DNA from: Hyphomicrobiales bacterium
Lineage (GTDB): Bacteria; Pseudomonadota; Alphaproteobacteria; Rhizobiales; JAJFHC01
DNA: 23,864 nt
Direction of reading: 5' to 3'
Assembly: GCA_021775835.1 (NCBI GenBank)
Contig: JAJFHC010000065.1
Location: 1 to 23,864 of the forward strand
This document shows positions 1 to 6,942 of this stretch, one piece after another (the stretch's first letter is position 1; each line of letters starts with the position of its first letter). The notes beneath the pieces were generated by a model. The model was not told where the DNA came from and did not search any database. It saw only the letters and a program-made list of their open reading frames with translations. The translations under genes and the position numbers were made by a program.

Positions 1-216
1 AAAAACGGCAAATTCTCACCGCAGCGGCGTCAAAATCATGGAAAACGGATCACACAGCGCACCAAGCTTCAGAGGCCTTGGAAAAAGGAGGCGTTTATGC
101 CAACATCTCGATCTGACCCAGTCCTATCTGGGAGATATCGGGTGAAACGGCAGTTGTGCGGACTTTTTTACTGGTTTGAAAATTGGTATCTATCCTACCA
201 GCGACAAGTTAATTAG
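1..216 (+). other. Possible gene end cut by window edge, plus a 39-codon ORF
   Basis: All three plus-strand frames are open at the window edge. They close at 116, 146 and 216. The frame ending at 116 gives an ordinary-looking protein tail (…SEALEKGGVYANISI). The frame ending at 216 contains an ATG at 97 preceded by a good ribosome-binding sequence (AAAAAGGAGG, six bases upstream of the ATG), which would give a 39-residue peptide rich in aromatic and basic residues. I cannot decide between a truncated gene tail, a small gene, or neither. No family was recognised. Confidence 0.25.
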
Positions 217-324
217 TGATATTTGTTTCAATAACGTCGCTGAGGACTTTTTGCATAGTCAGTAGTGTTGAAAAAAATACAAAAATAAATTGAGTCTGTG
301 CGTGTGATATTCAGTGAACTTAGG
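217..324. other. AT-rich spacer after the MBL-fold gene
   Basis: No gene is seen here. The stretch at 271-290 is A-rich on the plus strand, so it reads as runs of T on the minus strand about 35-55 bases past the stop of the minus-strand MBL-fold gene. That could help termination, but I found no convincing stem directly before the T runs. Confidence 0.3.
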
Positions 325-1071
325 TTACTCAGCCAAATAAGATTTCCCTATAGTTCGCATTGTTTCTGGATCACTACGACCATAATGGCCACGGTAAACC
401 GCTGTTGCAGGCAAATCAATGAGACGTTGAATCGAATTACGGAATGCTTCGAGATCCGCATCATTGCTGCGTTCTACCGGTTCGCCCTCGTAAATATAAC
501 CATCTCTCCAGACGAATGCTTCTCCCGTAAAGAGTACCCCACTTGTGTGCTCGAACAATCCGCTTGCACCATCTGTGACACCGGGTAAATGCACCACTTC
601 GAAAGTTCTATCACCAAGATCGATCGTGTCGCCGTCAGTTAGCAATCGAGTTGGTTCTGAAGCGGGCATCACATAGGTTGTTGGATCGAAAGTTTTGTAA
701 GGCTTTGCGTCAAACGCCGTATCGAGATAATAATCTGCCACCGTATTGTGGCGTGTAGGTAGAGATAATCGATGAGCATCTGCCTTGTGTATCAGCCGCT
801 GGTCAAATTGATGAAGTCCTCCTGCATGATCATAATACCCTACAGAAGAAAAACCTATAATTGGTTTAGAAACTACGGTCTCCAGAAATTCACGCAACGG
901 AGCGATCCCAATACCAGTCTCAACCAATAGACAGAATTCACTGCCCTCAATTAGCCACATACAGCCGCCGCCCCATTCGCGAACGTGCAATTCTATAATT
1001 CTTCGAACACCGTTTTCGTCAGTTGGCTCAATTGCGAACCAATCTTCTATAATGGGTAAATCCTTTGTCAT
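325..1071 (-). CDS. Metallo-beta-lactamase-fold protein with degenerate metal site
   Basis: A 248-residue protein. I start it at the ATG at 1071, preceded by GGAGAG at a fitting distance, although the frame stays open further upstream to 1287. The MBL layout is recognisable: strand-rich N-terminus, GYYDHAGG (residues 78-85), HLPGVTDG (161-168), LFTGEAF (180-186) and YRGHYG (226-231). Normally these carry HxHxDH, a third His, an Asp and a last His. Here the first two His are V77 and Y79, the third is V165 and the bridging Asp is E184. Only D81, H82 and H229 remain. Ordinary two-zinc hydrolysis is therefore doubtful; it may bind another metal, bind a ligand without catalysis, or belong to a divergent subfamily. 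The gene and its surroundings are clearly more AT-rich than the rest of the window, which hints at recent acquisition. The MBL-fold call is fairly sure; the function is unknown. Confidence 0.75.
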   Translation of the reverse strand: MTKDLPIIEDWFAIEPTDENGVRRIIELHVREWGGGCMWLIEGSEFCLLVETGIGIAPLREFLETVVSKPIIGFSSVGYYDHAGGLHQFDQRLIHKADAHRLSLPTRHNTVADYYLDTAFDAKPYKTFDPTTYVMPASEPTRLLTDGDTIDLGDRTFEVVHLPGVTDGASGLFEHTSGVLFTGEAFVWRDGYIYEGEPVERSNDADLEAFRNSIQRLIDLPATAVYRGHYGRSDPETMRTIGKSYLAE

Positions 1072-1600
1072 GTTCAGAAACTCTCCAAGAATATTGTTTC
1101 TCCTAAAAGGAGATTGCCAGTTTTGGACAAGAATAACCCAATCTTTTGCTATCGCTGTTTTTATTACGACACGGTTTGAACGGCAAGATTTGGCTCGAAG
1201 CAGGCTATCGCTGCACAACGCATGAATGACTGCTAATGGCAGATTTGTTGATAAAGTCTTTTTCTGGGGTTGATCCAGAAAATTCAACTTCGTAGCCGGA
1301 CGTTACGAAAATTTGGCTGGGGGGACAGTCGTTTTCCGATGATTTCCATGTACGGTGCTCTGAATGACGTTCACGGGCCTTCTGGATAAAGTGGTGGCGT
1401 GAAATGGTTTCCGCCGAAAAAATCAGCTCCGCGAAATTTCGACTTTATCAACAATATCGGCACTCAACGGGAACTGGAGCAGCTGGAATATGGGGCACAT
1501 GTACTTCTGTTGTCGGGCGTGGAGCGGAATGTGCGACGGGATCGTGTTGCCTCTTGCAGGACTGCCACACCAAGTCCACGTCAGCACAAACGGGACTCTG
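1072..1600. other. Gene-poor spacer of about 530 bp
   Basis: No supported gene lies between the start of the MBL-fold gene and the stop of the histidine kinase. The open frames here are short, overlap one another and match no family I recognise. The first 250 bases are AT-rich and the last 150 GC-rich, so composition changes inside the spacer. One perfect inverted repeat lies at 1260-1282. The spacer could be the scar of a lost gene or an insertion boundary, but I found no transposase-like peptide and no terminal repeats or target duplication. Confidence 0.4.
1260..1282. repeat. Perfect inverted repeat, 8-bp arms
   Basis: TTTTCTGG at 1260-1267 and CCAGAAAA at 1275-1282 are perfect reverse complements around a 7-base loop. 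There is no T run next to it that would make it a classic terminator on either strand. It lies about 190 bp upstream of the chosen MBL-fold start, so it could be an operator or chance. Confidence 0.35.
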
Positions 1601-3151
1601 TCAACCGGCTCGCCGCAAGGTCGGCGGGACCAGTTCGCCATCCTCGTTCAAGGAGCGTGTGCGGGGCAGTTCCACGATCGCTGCCGTGCCGATGTCGACG
1701 ACGCTTTCAAGCCGGAACCAGCCGTCATGAAGGCGCGCCAGCCCCTGTACGATCGGCAAGCCGAGGCCGGCACCCGCTTCCGCTTTCTGATGAGCCAGCG
1801 ACCCCTGACCGAATGAGCTGAGGACCTGCGGTATTTCCTCATCAGGTATGCCGGGCCCGGTGTCGCGGACCGAGAATGTGACACCGCCTGCTTCGGTTCG
1901 TGATATCGACAGGGTAATTGCTCCACCCGATGGCGTGAACTTTATCGCATTCGACATCAGGTTCAGCCAGATCTGCCGTATGGCCCGCTCGTCCGCCAGG
2001 ACATCAGGCGCGTCAGGATCGAAGTCTTCCAGAATGCTAACGCCGTTATCCTTGGCGCGCAGATCAAGCAGGGCATGGCATTCCTGGGCAACCGTGTGAA
2101 TTGCCACCGGCGCCTCGTTGAGTTCATAACGACCGGCTTCAATACGCGACAGGTCGAGCACTTCACTGATCAGGTTGAGCAGATGTTGTCCGCTATGGTG
2201 AATGTGACCGGCATATTCCTTGTAAGAGGCAACTTTGTGGGTTCCGAGAATTTCTTCTTTCATGACTTCCGAGAAACCCAAGATTGCATTGAGTGGCGTC
2301 CGAAGCTCATGGCTCATGGTGGCCAGAAAGCGTGATTTGGCCACGTTGGCGTCTTCGGCACGCCTGCGCCCTTCGTCCGACTTTGACTTTGCTTCTTCCA
2401 GTTCCCCGATCAATGCGTCTTTTTCGGCCCTGAACACCAGCATGTGCAGTGCCGTCTCGTTCAGCTTGCGGGAGAGTTGGACAAAATAGATTTCAGCGCA
2501 GATCGCCATGACTGCAAGTGACAGGAACAACGTACCGCCGTCCAGCACGCAGCGCAGGGTCACGGCCAGGGTAATCGGAATCGTGCCCGCCAGAACAACC
2601 GCCATGACATTGTTGGCCAAAGCCATCCTGATTGACGCCACAATCATCAAGACGGCAATCAGATAGACCCGCTCAACCTGTTGGGCATCACTCCAGAAAG
2701 CAAAAATCAACGATGACCAGGTGAGTGAACAGATCAGCTCTATGACAGAGAATTTCCGGACCCAGTCCTCCACCTTGACCTGGGACTGTTCGAGGGCATC
2801 GAATTTCTGGCAGAACGAAATGGCGATGCCATGGCTCACGAAAATCGCCGAGAGCCAGATGATCGCTTGCTGAAATGGTAGCCAGAGCAGGCTTGAACTG
2901 GCGACAATGACGCCGATCACAGGCAGGGCAAGGGCGGCCCCCTGCTGGCTTTTGGCGTATAGCGTCAACAGGTCCAGCTGGAACGAAACCCCGCTCCCGT
3001 CGAGGTCCGACAGGCGCGAACGTACATCACGCATTTGCGCACGCAGCGGTCTGCGGCGACGTATATCGCCACGCGTGCGGAGGTGTTTCGCTGACATGTA
3101 GTCCGACGCCATCGCTTCGACCCTGTCTGTGTGATGATGCCGGGGCATCAC
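1601..3151 (-). CDS. Membrane-bound sensor histidine kinase
   Basis: A 516-residue histidine kinase of the inner membrane. The N-terminus (about 1-70) is basic and polar. Residues about 73-225 hold some five or six hydrophobic segments with no periplasmic domain of any size, so it probably senses something in or near the membrane. A likely coiled coil (about 240-272) leads to the HisKA domain, with the phospho-accepting H281 in SHELRTPLNAILGFSEVM. The ATPase domain shows the N box (NLMSNAIKF, N401), G1 box (RDTGPGIP, 429-436) and G2 box (GAGLGLPIV, 460-468). No receiver domain is fused and no response regulator gene is present in the window, so it is an orphan here. The start shown is GTG; an in-frame ATG follows at once and others lie at residues 14 and 19, and no strong ribosome-binding site decides between them. 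The gene diverges from the methyltransferase gene. Confidence 0.88.
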   Translation of the reverse strand: MMPRHHHTDRVEAMASDYMSAKHLRTRGDIRRRRPLRAQMRDVRSRLSDLDGSGVSFQLDLLTLYAKSQQGAALALPVIGVIVASSSLLWLPFQQAIIWLSAIFVSHGIAISFCQKFDALEQSQVKVEDWVRKFSVIELICSLTWSSLIFAFWSDAQQVERVYLIAVLMIVASIRMALANNVMAVVLAGTIPITLAVTLRCVLDGGTLFLSLAVMAICAEIYFVQLSRKLNETALHMLVFRAEKDALIGELEEAKSKSDEGRRRAEDANVAKSRFLATMSHELRTPLNAILGFSEVMKEEILGTHKVASYKEYAGHIHHSGQHLLNLISEVLDLSRIEAGRYELNEAPVAIHTVAQECHALLDLRAKDNGVSILEDFDPDAPDVLADERAIRQIWLNLMSNAIKFTPSGGAITLSISRTEAGGVTFSVRDTGPGIPDEEIPQVLSSFGQGSLAHQKAEAGAGLGLPIVQGLARLHDGWFRLESVVDIGTAAIVELPRTRSLNEDGELVPPTLRRAG

Positions 3152-3432
3152 CGGTTCCCGGATTTTTCCGGGGTTTTTGTTATCCAGCGACTATGGCGGA
3201 GAAGTCTTAAGATCGGTTTGGGAAGACTGGTTAATTAAACGTGGCAGTTTCTCGTCATTCTGGCCCGCGCTGTTCAACCGCAGGTTTTACGTGGTGGGAA
3301 AGAATACGTTCAAATTGTAGGGCGTAAATTCGTGAATAGAAAAAATATAGAAGTGTAAATAATTGTGTTGGTAGACGTGTAAATGGAATTTTAAGGTCGA
3401 TTTGCTAAGTATTTTGCTCAAGGTGCTATGAT
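3152..3432. promoter_or_regulatory. AT-rich divergent spacer, kinase / methyltransferase
   Basis: This 281-bp spacer must hold the promoters of both divergent genes. Its right half (3300-3432) is strikingly AT-rich. GTAAAT occurs three times on the plus strand (3324-3329, 3355-3360, 3379-3384), the last two within a longer GTGTAAAT. I could not pick a convincing -35/-10 pair. A hairpin lies at 3157-3172 next to the kinase start. Confidence 0.4.
3157..3172. repeat. Hairpin in the leader of the kinase mRNA
   Basis: CCCGGA (3157-3162) and TCCGGG (3167-3172) pair perfectly around TTTT. On the minus strand the hairpin lies just upstream of the kinase GTG/ATG start, so in the mRNA it would sit close to the ribosome-binding region. 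On the plus strand it is followed by TTTTT, like a small terminator, but no plus-strand gene lies before it. Confidence 0.35.
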
Positions 3433-4398
3433 ATGACAGTAGATGAAAAAATATTGACGCCTGTGAAGACAGCCGAACCCGGCGGAAATGTTACGCGCGA
3501 GGCGGACGGCTATGTTCGCGTCAGCAGCCGACTCAACGCGTGGTGGGACGGAGTGGATACTCAGTCATCGCATGCGAGCGATGACCCATCCATGGAACTG
3601 GCGTTCGACGCCAGCATTCTCGATCAATTCGAGGATTGGTCCGATGTTCGAACCAAGATCGCCGAGGTCATCTGGGGGCAGGGATTTATCAATCCGGGTA
3701 CCAGGAAGTTCTCGCGGCTGGTCATGGCACCCGCCAGGGTTACGTCCAAGAAATCCATTCTCGATCTGACGGCTGGCTTGGGCGGTACAGCGGCCATGCT
3801 GGTCCGCGAGACCGGTGCCTGGGTCGATGCCCTGGAACCAAATCCCACGCTTGCAGAAAAGGGCCGGCGGATGGTTGCCTCTGCACCGACCGGAAAGCAA
3901 ATTGATTATCAGTCCGTGGACTTTCACGAACTGGAACTGCCGGAAAGGCGCTACCATCTCATCTACAGCCGGGAACGTTTGTTTGCGACGCGGTTCAAGA
4001 GACGGGCAATCGAGCAAAGCATGCGGAGCCTGAAGACCGGTGGGCAGATGCTGCTAACGGACTACGTCATTACAAAGGGAGCACACGAGACACCCGACGT
4101 AAGGCACTGGCGGACGAAGGAGCTGGAGGAGATCCATCCCTGGACGATGGAAAAATACAACGACAGGATGACGGAGGCCGGATTGAAGGCAAGTTCCATC
4201 ATCGACATGTCGAAGGCAATCATCGACGAAGTGAACATGGCCTGGCGTCGCATGTTGGCCAGTCTGGAATCAGGGTCGATCGACCGCGAGCTTGTGAACA
4301 GCGTTCTCGCCGAAGGCGAAATCTGGCAAAGCCGCATCAAGGCAATGCGTTCGGGGAATGTGCAACTTCTGCGGATCAACGCAACCCGACTGACCTGA
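3433..4398 (+). CDS. Class I SAM-dependent methyltransferase
   Basis: A 321-residue protein with a Rossmann methyltransferase core. Motif I is LDLTAGLGGTAAML (110-123), where the glycine loop binds S-adenosylmethionine. The acidic residue ending strand 2 is E135 in ALEPN. The stretch HLIYSRERLF (175-184) occupies the motif IV position, and LKTGGQMLLTDYV (200-212) the post-motif strand. The N-terminal 90 residues and C-terminal 100 residues are outside the core and probably set the substrate, which I cannot name; DWSDVRTKIAEVIWGQGF before the core faintly recalls small-molecule methyltransferases. The start ATG has AAGGTG nine bases upstream. It is transcribed divergently from the histidine kinase and convergently with the SDR. 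Control by that kinase is possible but not shown. Confidence 0.8.
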   Translation: MTVDEKILTPVKTAEPGGNVTREADGYVRVSSRLNAWWDGVDTQSSHASDDPSMELAFDASILDQFEDWSDVRTKIAEVIWGQGFINPGTRKFSRLVMAPARVTSKKSILDLTAGLGGTAAMLVRETGAWVDALEPNPTLAEKGRRMVASAPTGKQIDYQSVDFHELELPERRYHLIYSRERLFATRFKRRAIEQSMRSLKTGGQMLLTDYVITKGAHETPDVRHWRTKELEEIHPWTMEKYNDRMTEAGLKASSIIDMSKAIIDEVNMAWRRMLASLESGSIDRELVNSVLAEGEIWQSRIKAMRSGNVQLLRINATRLT

Positions 4399-4419
4399 AG
4401 CAGTTCGCTTTTTCAGGTC
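4392..4419. repeat. Inverted repeat over the methyltransferase stop codon
   Basis: GACCTGAA (4392-4399) and TTCAGGTC (4412-4419) are perfect complements, and the stop codon TGA lies in the left arm. An inner AAGC/GCTT pairing can stack on it with a bulge. No T run follows on the plus strand. It sits between two convergent genes (methyltransferase and SDR), so it may act as a weak terminator or mRNA 3'-end stabiliser. Confidence 0.4.
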
Positions 4420-4456
4420 GGCAATATTGGAAAGCGTGCGCGCCGAGCTTTTGCCG

Positions 4457-5356
4457 TTACCCTTTCGCCGCCATCTCAAAAAACTTGCCGGTTTGTTCGC
4501 CGCCCGTGAACAGAGCCTTCGATCTTCCCATGTCCGCAATTTTGTCCCAGTTGTCGGCAATCGCTTCTGCGCTTGGCTCTTCTCCGAGATAGGCGCCGCG
4601 GCTTTCAACGATTTCCACCTTTGCAAAGCTCCCGGCGCCGGCCGCCACGATGACGCCGGTCGGCGCATCGTTTGACGCCAGGTAAATGACAGCCGGCGTG
4701 ACCCGTTCGGGCGTCATCAGGTTTTCGGCTTCCGGCGGAAACAGATCGGATGTCATTCTGGTATAGGCGACCGGGGCCACAGCGTTACAATGGATGTTGT
4801 ACTTCTGGCCCTCCAGCTTCAGCGTATTGATCAGTCCGACAACGCCCATTTTCGCAGCACCATAGTTGGACTGCCCGAAATTGCCGTACAGGCCACTGGA
4901 GGATGTCGTGACGATGACCCGGCCGAACGCCTGGTCGCGCATGACCGCCCAAACCGCCTTTGTGGCTTTGACGGTACCGGTCAAGTGAACGTCGAGGACG
5001 GTTTCAAAATCCTCCATTGGCATCTTCACGAAGCTCTTGTCGCGCAGGATCCCGGCATTGTTGACCAGAATGTCGATCCGCTCAAACCGGGTCATGACAT
5101 CGTCGACCATTGCCGCGACACCGTTGTCGTCCGTGACGCTGGCACCATTGGCCATGGCCTGTCCGCCGGTAGCTTCAATCTCGGAGACCACCGCCAGTGC
5201 AGCCTCGGATGATCCGCCAGACCCATCCACGGTCCCGCCCAGATCATTGACTACAACACTGGCGCCGCGGCGCGCGAATTCAAGAGCATGGGCGCGTCCC
5301 AGGCCGCCGCCGGCTCCGGTAACGATAACAACCTTGCCGTCAAAGCGAATTGGCAT
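4457..5356 (-). CDS. SDR-family dehydrogenase, MFE-2 / 3-hydroxyacyl-CoA type
   Basis: A 299-residue short-chain dehydrogenase with the classical NAD(P) site TGAGGGLGRAHA (13-24), NDLGG after strand 2 (37-41), NNAG (99-102), and the catalytic set S152, Y165, K169 (Y-x3-K in YGAAK). The long version with VNDLGG and an extra C-terminal stretch of some 50 residues resembles the dehydrogenase half of peroxisomal multifunctional enzyme type 2 and its bacterial stand-alone relatives. These oxidise 3-hydroxyacyl-CoA or steroid side-chain intermediates. The aspartate at the end of strand 2 favours NAD over NADP. The ATG start has AAAGGGA upstream. It diverges from the GST gene across a 150-bp spacer with a strong inverted repeat. 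The family call is sure; the substrate is inference. Confidence 0.88.
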   Translation of the reverse strand: MPIRFDGKVVIVTGAGGGLGRAHALEFARRGASVVVNDLGGTVDGSGGSSEAALAVVSEIEATGGQAMANGASVTDDNGVAAMVDDVMTRFERIDILVNNAGILRDKSFVKMPMEDFETVLDVHLTGTVKATKAVWAVMRDQAFGRVIVTTSSSGLYGNFGQSNYGAAKMGVVGLINTLKLEGQKYNIHCNAVAPVAYTRMTSDLFPPEAENLMTPERVTPAVIYLASNDAPTGVIVAAGAGSFAKVEIVESRGAYLGEEPSAEAIADNWDKIADMGRSKALFTGGEQTGKFFEMAAKG

Positions 5357-5406
5357 TCGGGTCCCTTTCGGATTTCTTAACGTACGGCGATAGCGCCGGG
5401 GCTCTT

Positions 5407-5433
5407 TTGACCCCAGGTTTCCTGGCGGGTCAA
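5407..5433. promoter_or_regulatory. Inverted repeat between SDR and GST genes, likely operator
   Basis: TTGACCC (5407-5413) plus CAGG (5414-5417), a TTT loop, then CCTG (5421-5424), two unpaired bases GC, and GGGTCAA (5427-5433). The arms match over 11 bp apart from the two-base bulge. The repeat lies in the middle of the divergent spacer, 51 bp from the SDR start and 74 bp from the GST start. That suits a shared operator better than a terminator; no T run is attached. Confidence 0.45.
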
Positions 5434-5506
5434 GCCTGCTTGCCTCGCCCTACACACTCCGCTAGGTATCGACCAGCAAAAAGATGTCGCCTGGAGTCAT
5501 TTCATC

Positions 5507-6118
5507 ATGAAATTGTACAATGATCGCTATGCCCCGAACCCCCGCAGGGTTCGGATCTTTATGGCGGAAAAGGGAGTTCAGATCCCGACCATCGATATTG
5601 ACGTCATGAAAGAAGAGCACCGGACGGAGGCTTTCACCGCGATCAATCCCTTGCAAAGAGTCCCGGTCCTCCAACTGGACGACGGTACGACCATTGCGGA
5701 AACCGTCGCCATCTGCCGGTATCTTGAGGACATTCATCCCGAGCCGGCCCTAATGGGCGTGGGCCCGGTCGGCCGCGCCAAGATCGAGATGTGGCAAAGG
5801 CATGTGGAATTCCATCTGCTCTACCCGGTGGCACAGTGCATGCGCCATTTGCATCCTAAACTGGCAATCCTGGAAAAACCGCAGGTCAAAGAGTGGGGAG
5901 AAGCCAACCGGGACAAGGCTCTGGATGCCGTCAGGTGGCTCGACAAGGAACTGGCGACCCGCAGCTTCGTCGCCGGCGATGAATTTACGATTGCCGACAT
6001 AACGGCATTATGTGCAACGGACTTTGCCAGATTTGCCCGGATCGACATCCCTGAAGAAATGACCAATTTCAAAAACTGGTACACTGAAGTTTCGGGCCGG
6101 GCGAGTGCCAAGGCGTGA
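5507..6118 (+). CDS. Glutathione S-transferase family protein
   Basis: A 203-residue cytosolic GST. The N-terminal thioredoxin-like domain begins KLYNDRYAPNPRRVRIFMAE. It has the cis-proline in NPLQRVPVL (P53) and the glutathione-binding E65-T66 pair in AETVAICRYLE, where E-S is more usual. The all-helical C-terminal domain carries the N-capping motif FTIADITAL. The position often holding a catalytic Ser or Cys in the first loop reads Pro-Asn-Pro here, so the activating residue is not obvious. GGAG ten bases before the ATG supports the start. The MBL hydrolase gene starts 16 bases after its stop, so the two are probably co-transcribed, perhaps as a detoxification pair; that role is inference. 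Confidence 0.87.
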   Translation: MKLYNDRYAPNPRRVRIFMAEKGVQIPTIDIDVMKEEHRTEAFTAINPLQRVPVLQLDDGTTIAETVAICRYLEDIHPEPALMGVGPVGRAKIEMWQRHVEFHLLYPVAQCMRHLHPKLAILEKPQVKEWGEANRDKALDAVRWLDKELATRSFVAGDEFTIADITALCATDFARFARIDIPEEMTNFKNWYTEVSGRASAKA

Positions 6119-6133
6119 CGGGGGCTTTGCGGC

Positions 6134-6868
6134 ATGAAATTCACGTTTGTCGGTTGCGGTGATGCTTTTGGAAGCGGTGGACGGTTCCAGACCTGCTTTC
6201 ACGTTGAGACTGGAGACGACCAGTTCCTGATCGACTTTGGCGCGTCGTCGCTGGTGGCTTTGCGCCAACGCGGCCTTGACCATAACAACGTGTCGGCAAT
6301 CTTCATCAGTCACCTGCACGGTGATCATTTTGGCGGCCTGCCGTTCTTCCTTCTTGATGCACAGTTCATAAGCCGGCGGACGCAACCCATTGTCATCGCG
6401 GGCCCTGCCGGGCTTCGGGAACGGCTGATGACACTGGCGGACACCATGTTCCCGGGCTCCGCCACGACCGAACGGAAGTTCGAGATTTCATGGGTTGAAC
6501 TCGAACCGGGCGTTCGTTCGGATATTGCAGGCAAGGCCGTGACACCGGCAGAAACGCTGCATCCTTCAGGGGCGACGGCGCTTGCCTTGAGAATTGAAAC
6601 CGAGGGCCGGACCCTCGCTTACTCCGGTGATACGGGCAGGCTGGAGGGGCTTGAGGCCGTGTCGCGCGATGCCGACCTGTTTGTCTGCGAGTCGTCGACC
6701 TACGATAAAGTGACCCGTTACCATCTCGACTATAAAAGCATTGTTCAACATGCTGACAAATTCGGCGCCAAGCGATTGATCTTGACCCACATGGGCCCTG
6801 AAATGCTGGAGGCGCTGGATCAGTGCAGCATCGAAACCGCCCATGACGGTTTGGTGATTGAACTGTAG
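6134..6868 (+). CDS. MBL-fold hydrolase, RNase Z / PhnP-like
   Basis: A 244-residue metallo-beta-lactamase-fold hydrolase with a complete metal site: SHLHGDHFGGLP gives H60, H62, D64 and H65. H143 (ETLHPSG), D166 (YSGDTG) and H219 (LTHMGP) complete the two-metal centre. SHLHGDHFGGLP and TLAYSGDTG are typical of the RNase Z / arylsulfatase / PhnP branch, and H197 in RYHLDY fits the branch's extra His. It is shorter than classical tRNase Z (about 300) and lacks an obvious exosite arm, so a small phosphodiester or ester is a likelier substrate than pre-tRNA. It contrasts with the metal-poor MBL protein at 325-1071. It follows the GST gene closely and precedes the UDG-family gene. Confidence 0.85.
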   Translation: MKFTFVGCGDAFGSGGRFQTCFHVETGDDQFLIDFGASSLVALRQRGLDHNNVSAIFISHLHGDHFGGLPFFLLDAQFISRRTQPIVIAGPAGLRERLMTLADTMFPGSATTERKFEISWVELEPGVRSDIAGKAVTPAETLHPSGATALALRIETEGRTLAYSGDTGRLEGLEAVSRDADLFVCESSTYDKVTRYHLDYKSIVQHADKFGAKRLILTHMGPEMLEALDQCSIETAHDGLVIEL

Positions 6869-6878
6869 CAAGCAATTG

Positions 6879-6909
6879 TGACAACTAGTCGTGTCATCGT
6901 TTGATGACA
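6879..6909. promoter_or_regulatory. Alternating TGACA/TGTCA half-sites, possible operator
   Basis: TGACA (6879-6883), TGTCA (6892-6896) and TGACA (6905-6909) alternate in orientation, each separated by exactly 8 bases. The right pair extends to a perfect hairpin, TGTCATC-GTTT-GATGACA (6892-6909). A fourth, imperfect half-site TGGCA follows after another 8 bases (6918-6922). The array lies between the MBL stop (6868) and the UDG-family start (6943). It could be an operator or a transcription-ending hairpin; no T run follows. Confidence 0.4.
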
Positions 6910-6942
6910 ACAAATTATGGCAAAGAAGCGTGAGTTGACTCC

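Noticed and set aside
1072..1287. N-terminal extension of the MBL-fold frame
   Set aside because: The extra 72 residues fit no MBL pattern and the ATG at 1071 has a good ribosome-binding site.
1399..1821. Plus-strand ORFs overlapping the end of the kinase gene, considered as transposase remnants
   Set aside because: No DDE or other transposase motif, no terminal repeats, and most of their length is the shadow of the kinase gene.
3427..3432. TATGAT before the methyltransferase ATG as a -10 box for a leaderless mRNA
   Set aside because: It touches the start codon, has no well-spaced -35 box, and a normal ribosome-binding sequence (AAGGTG) is present.
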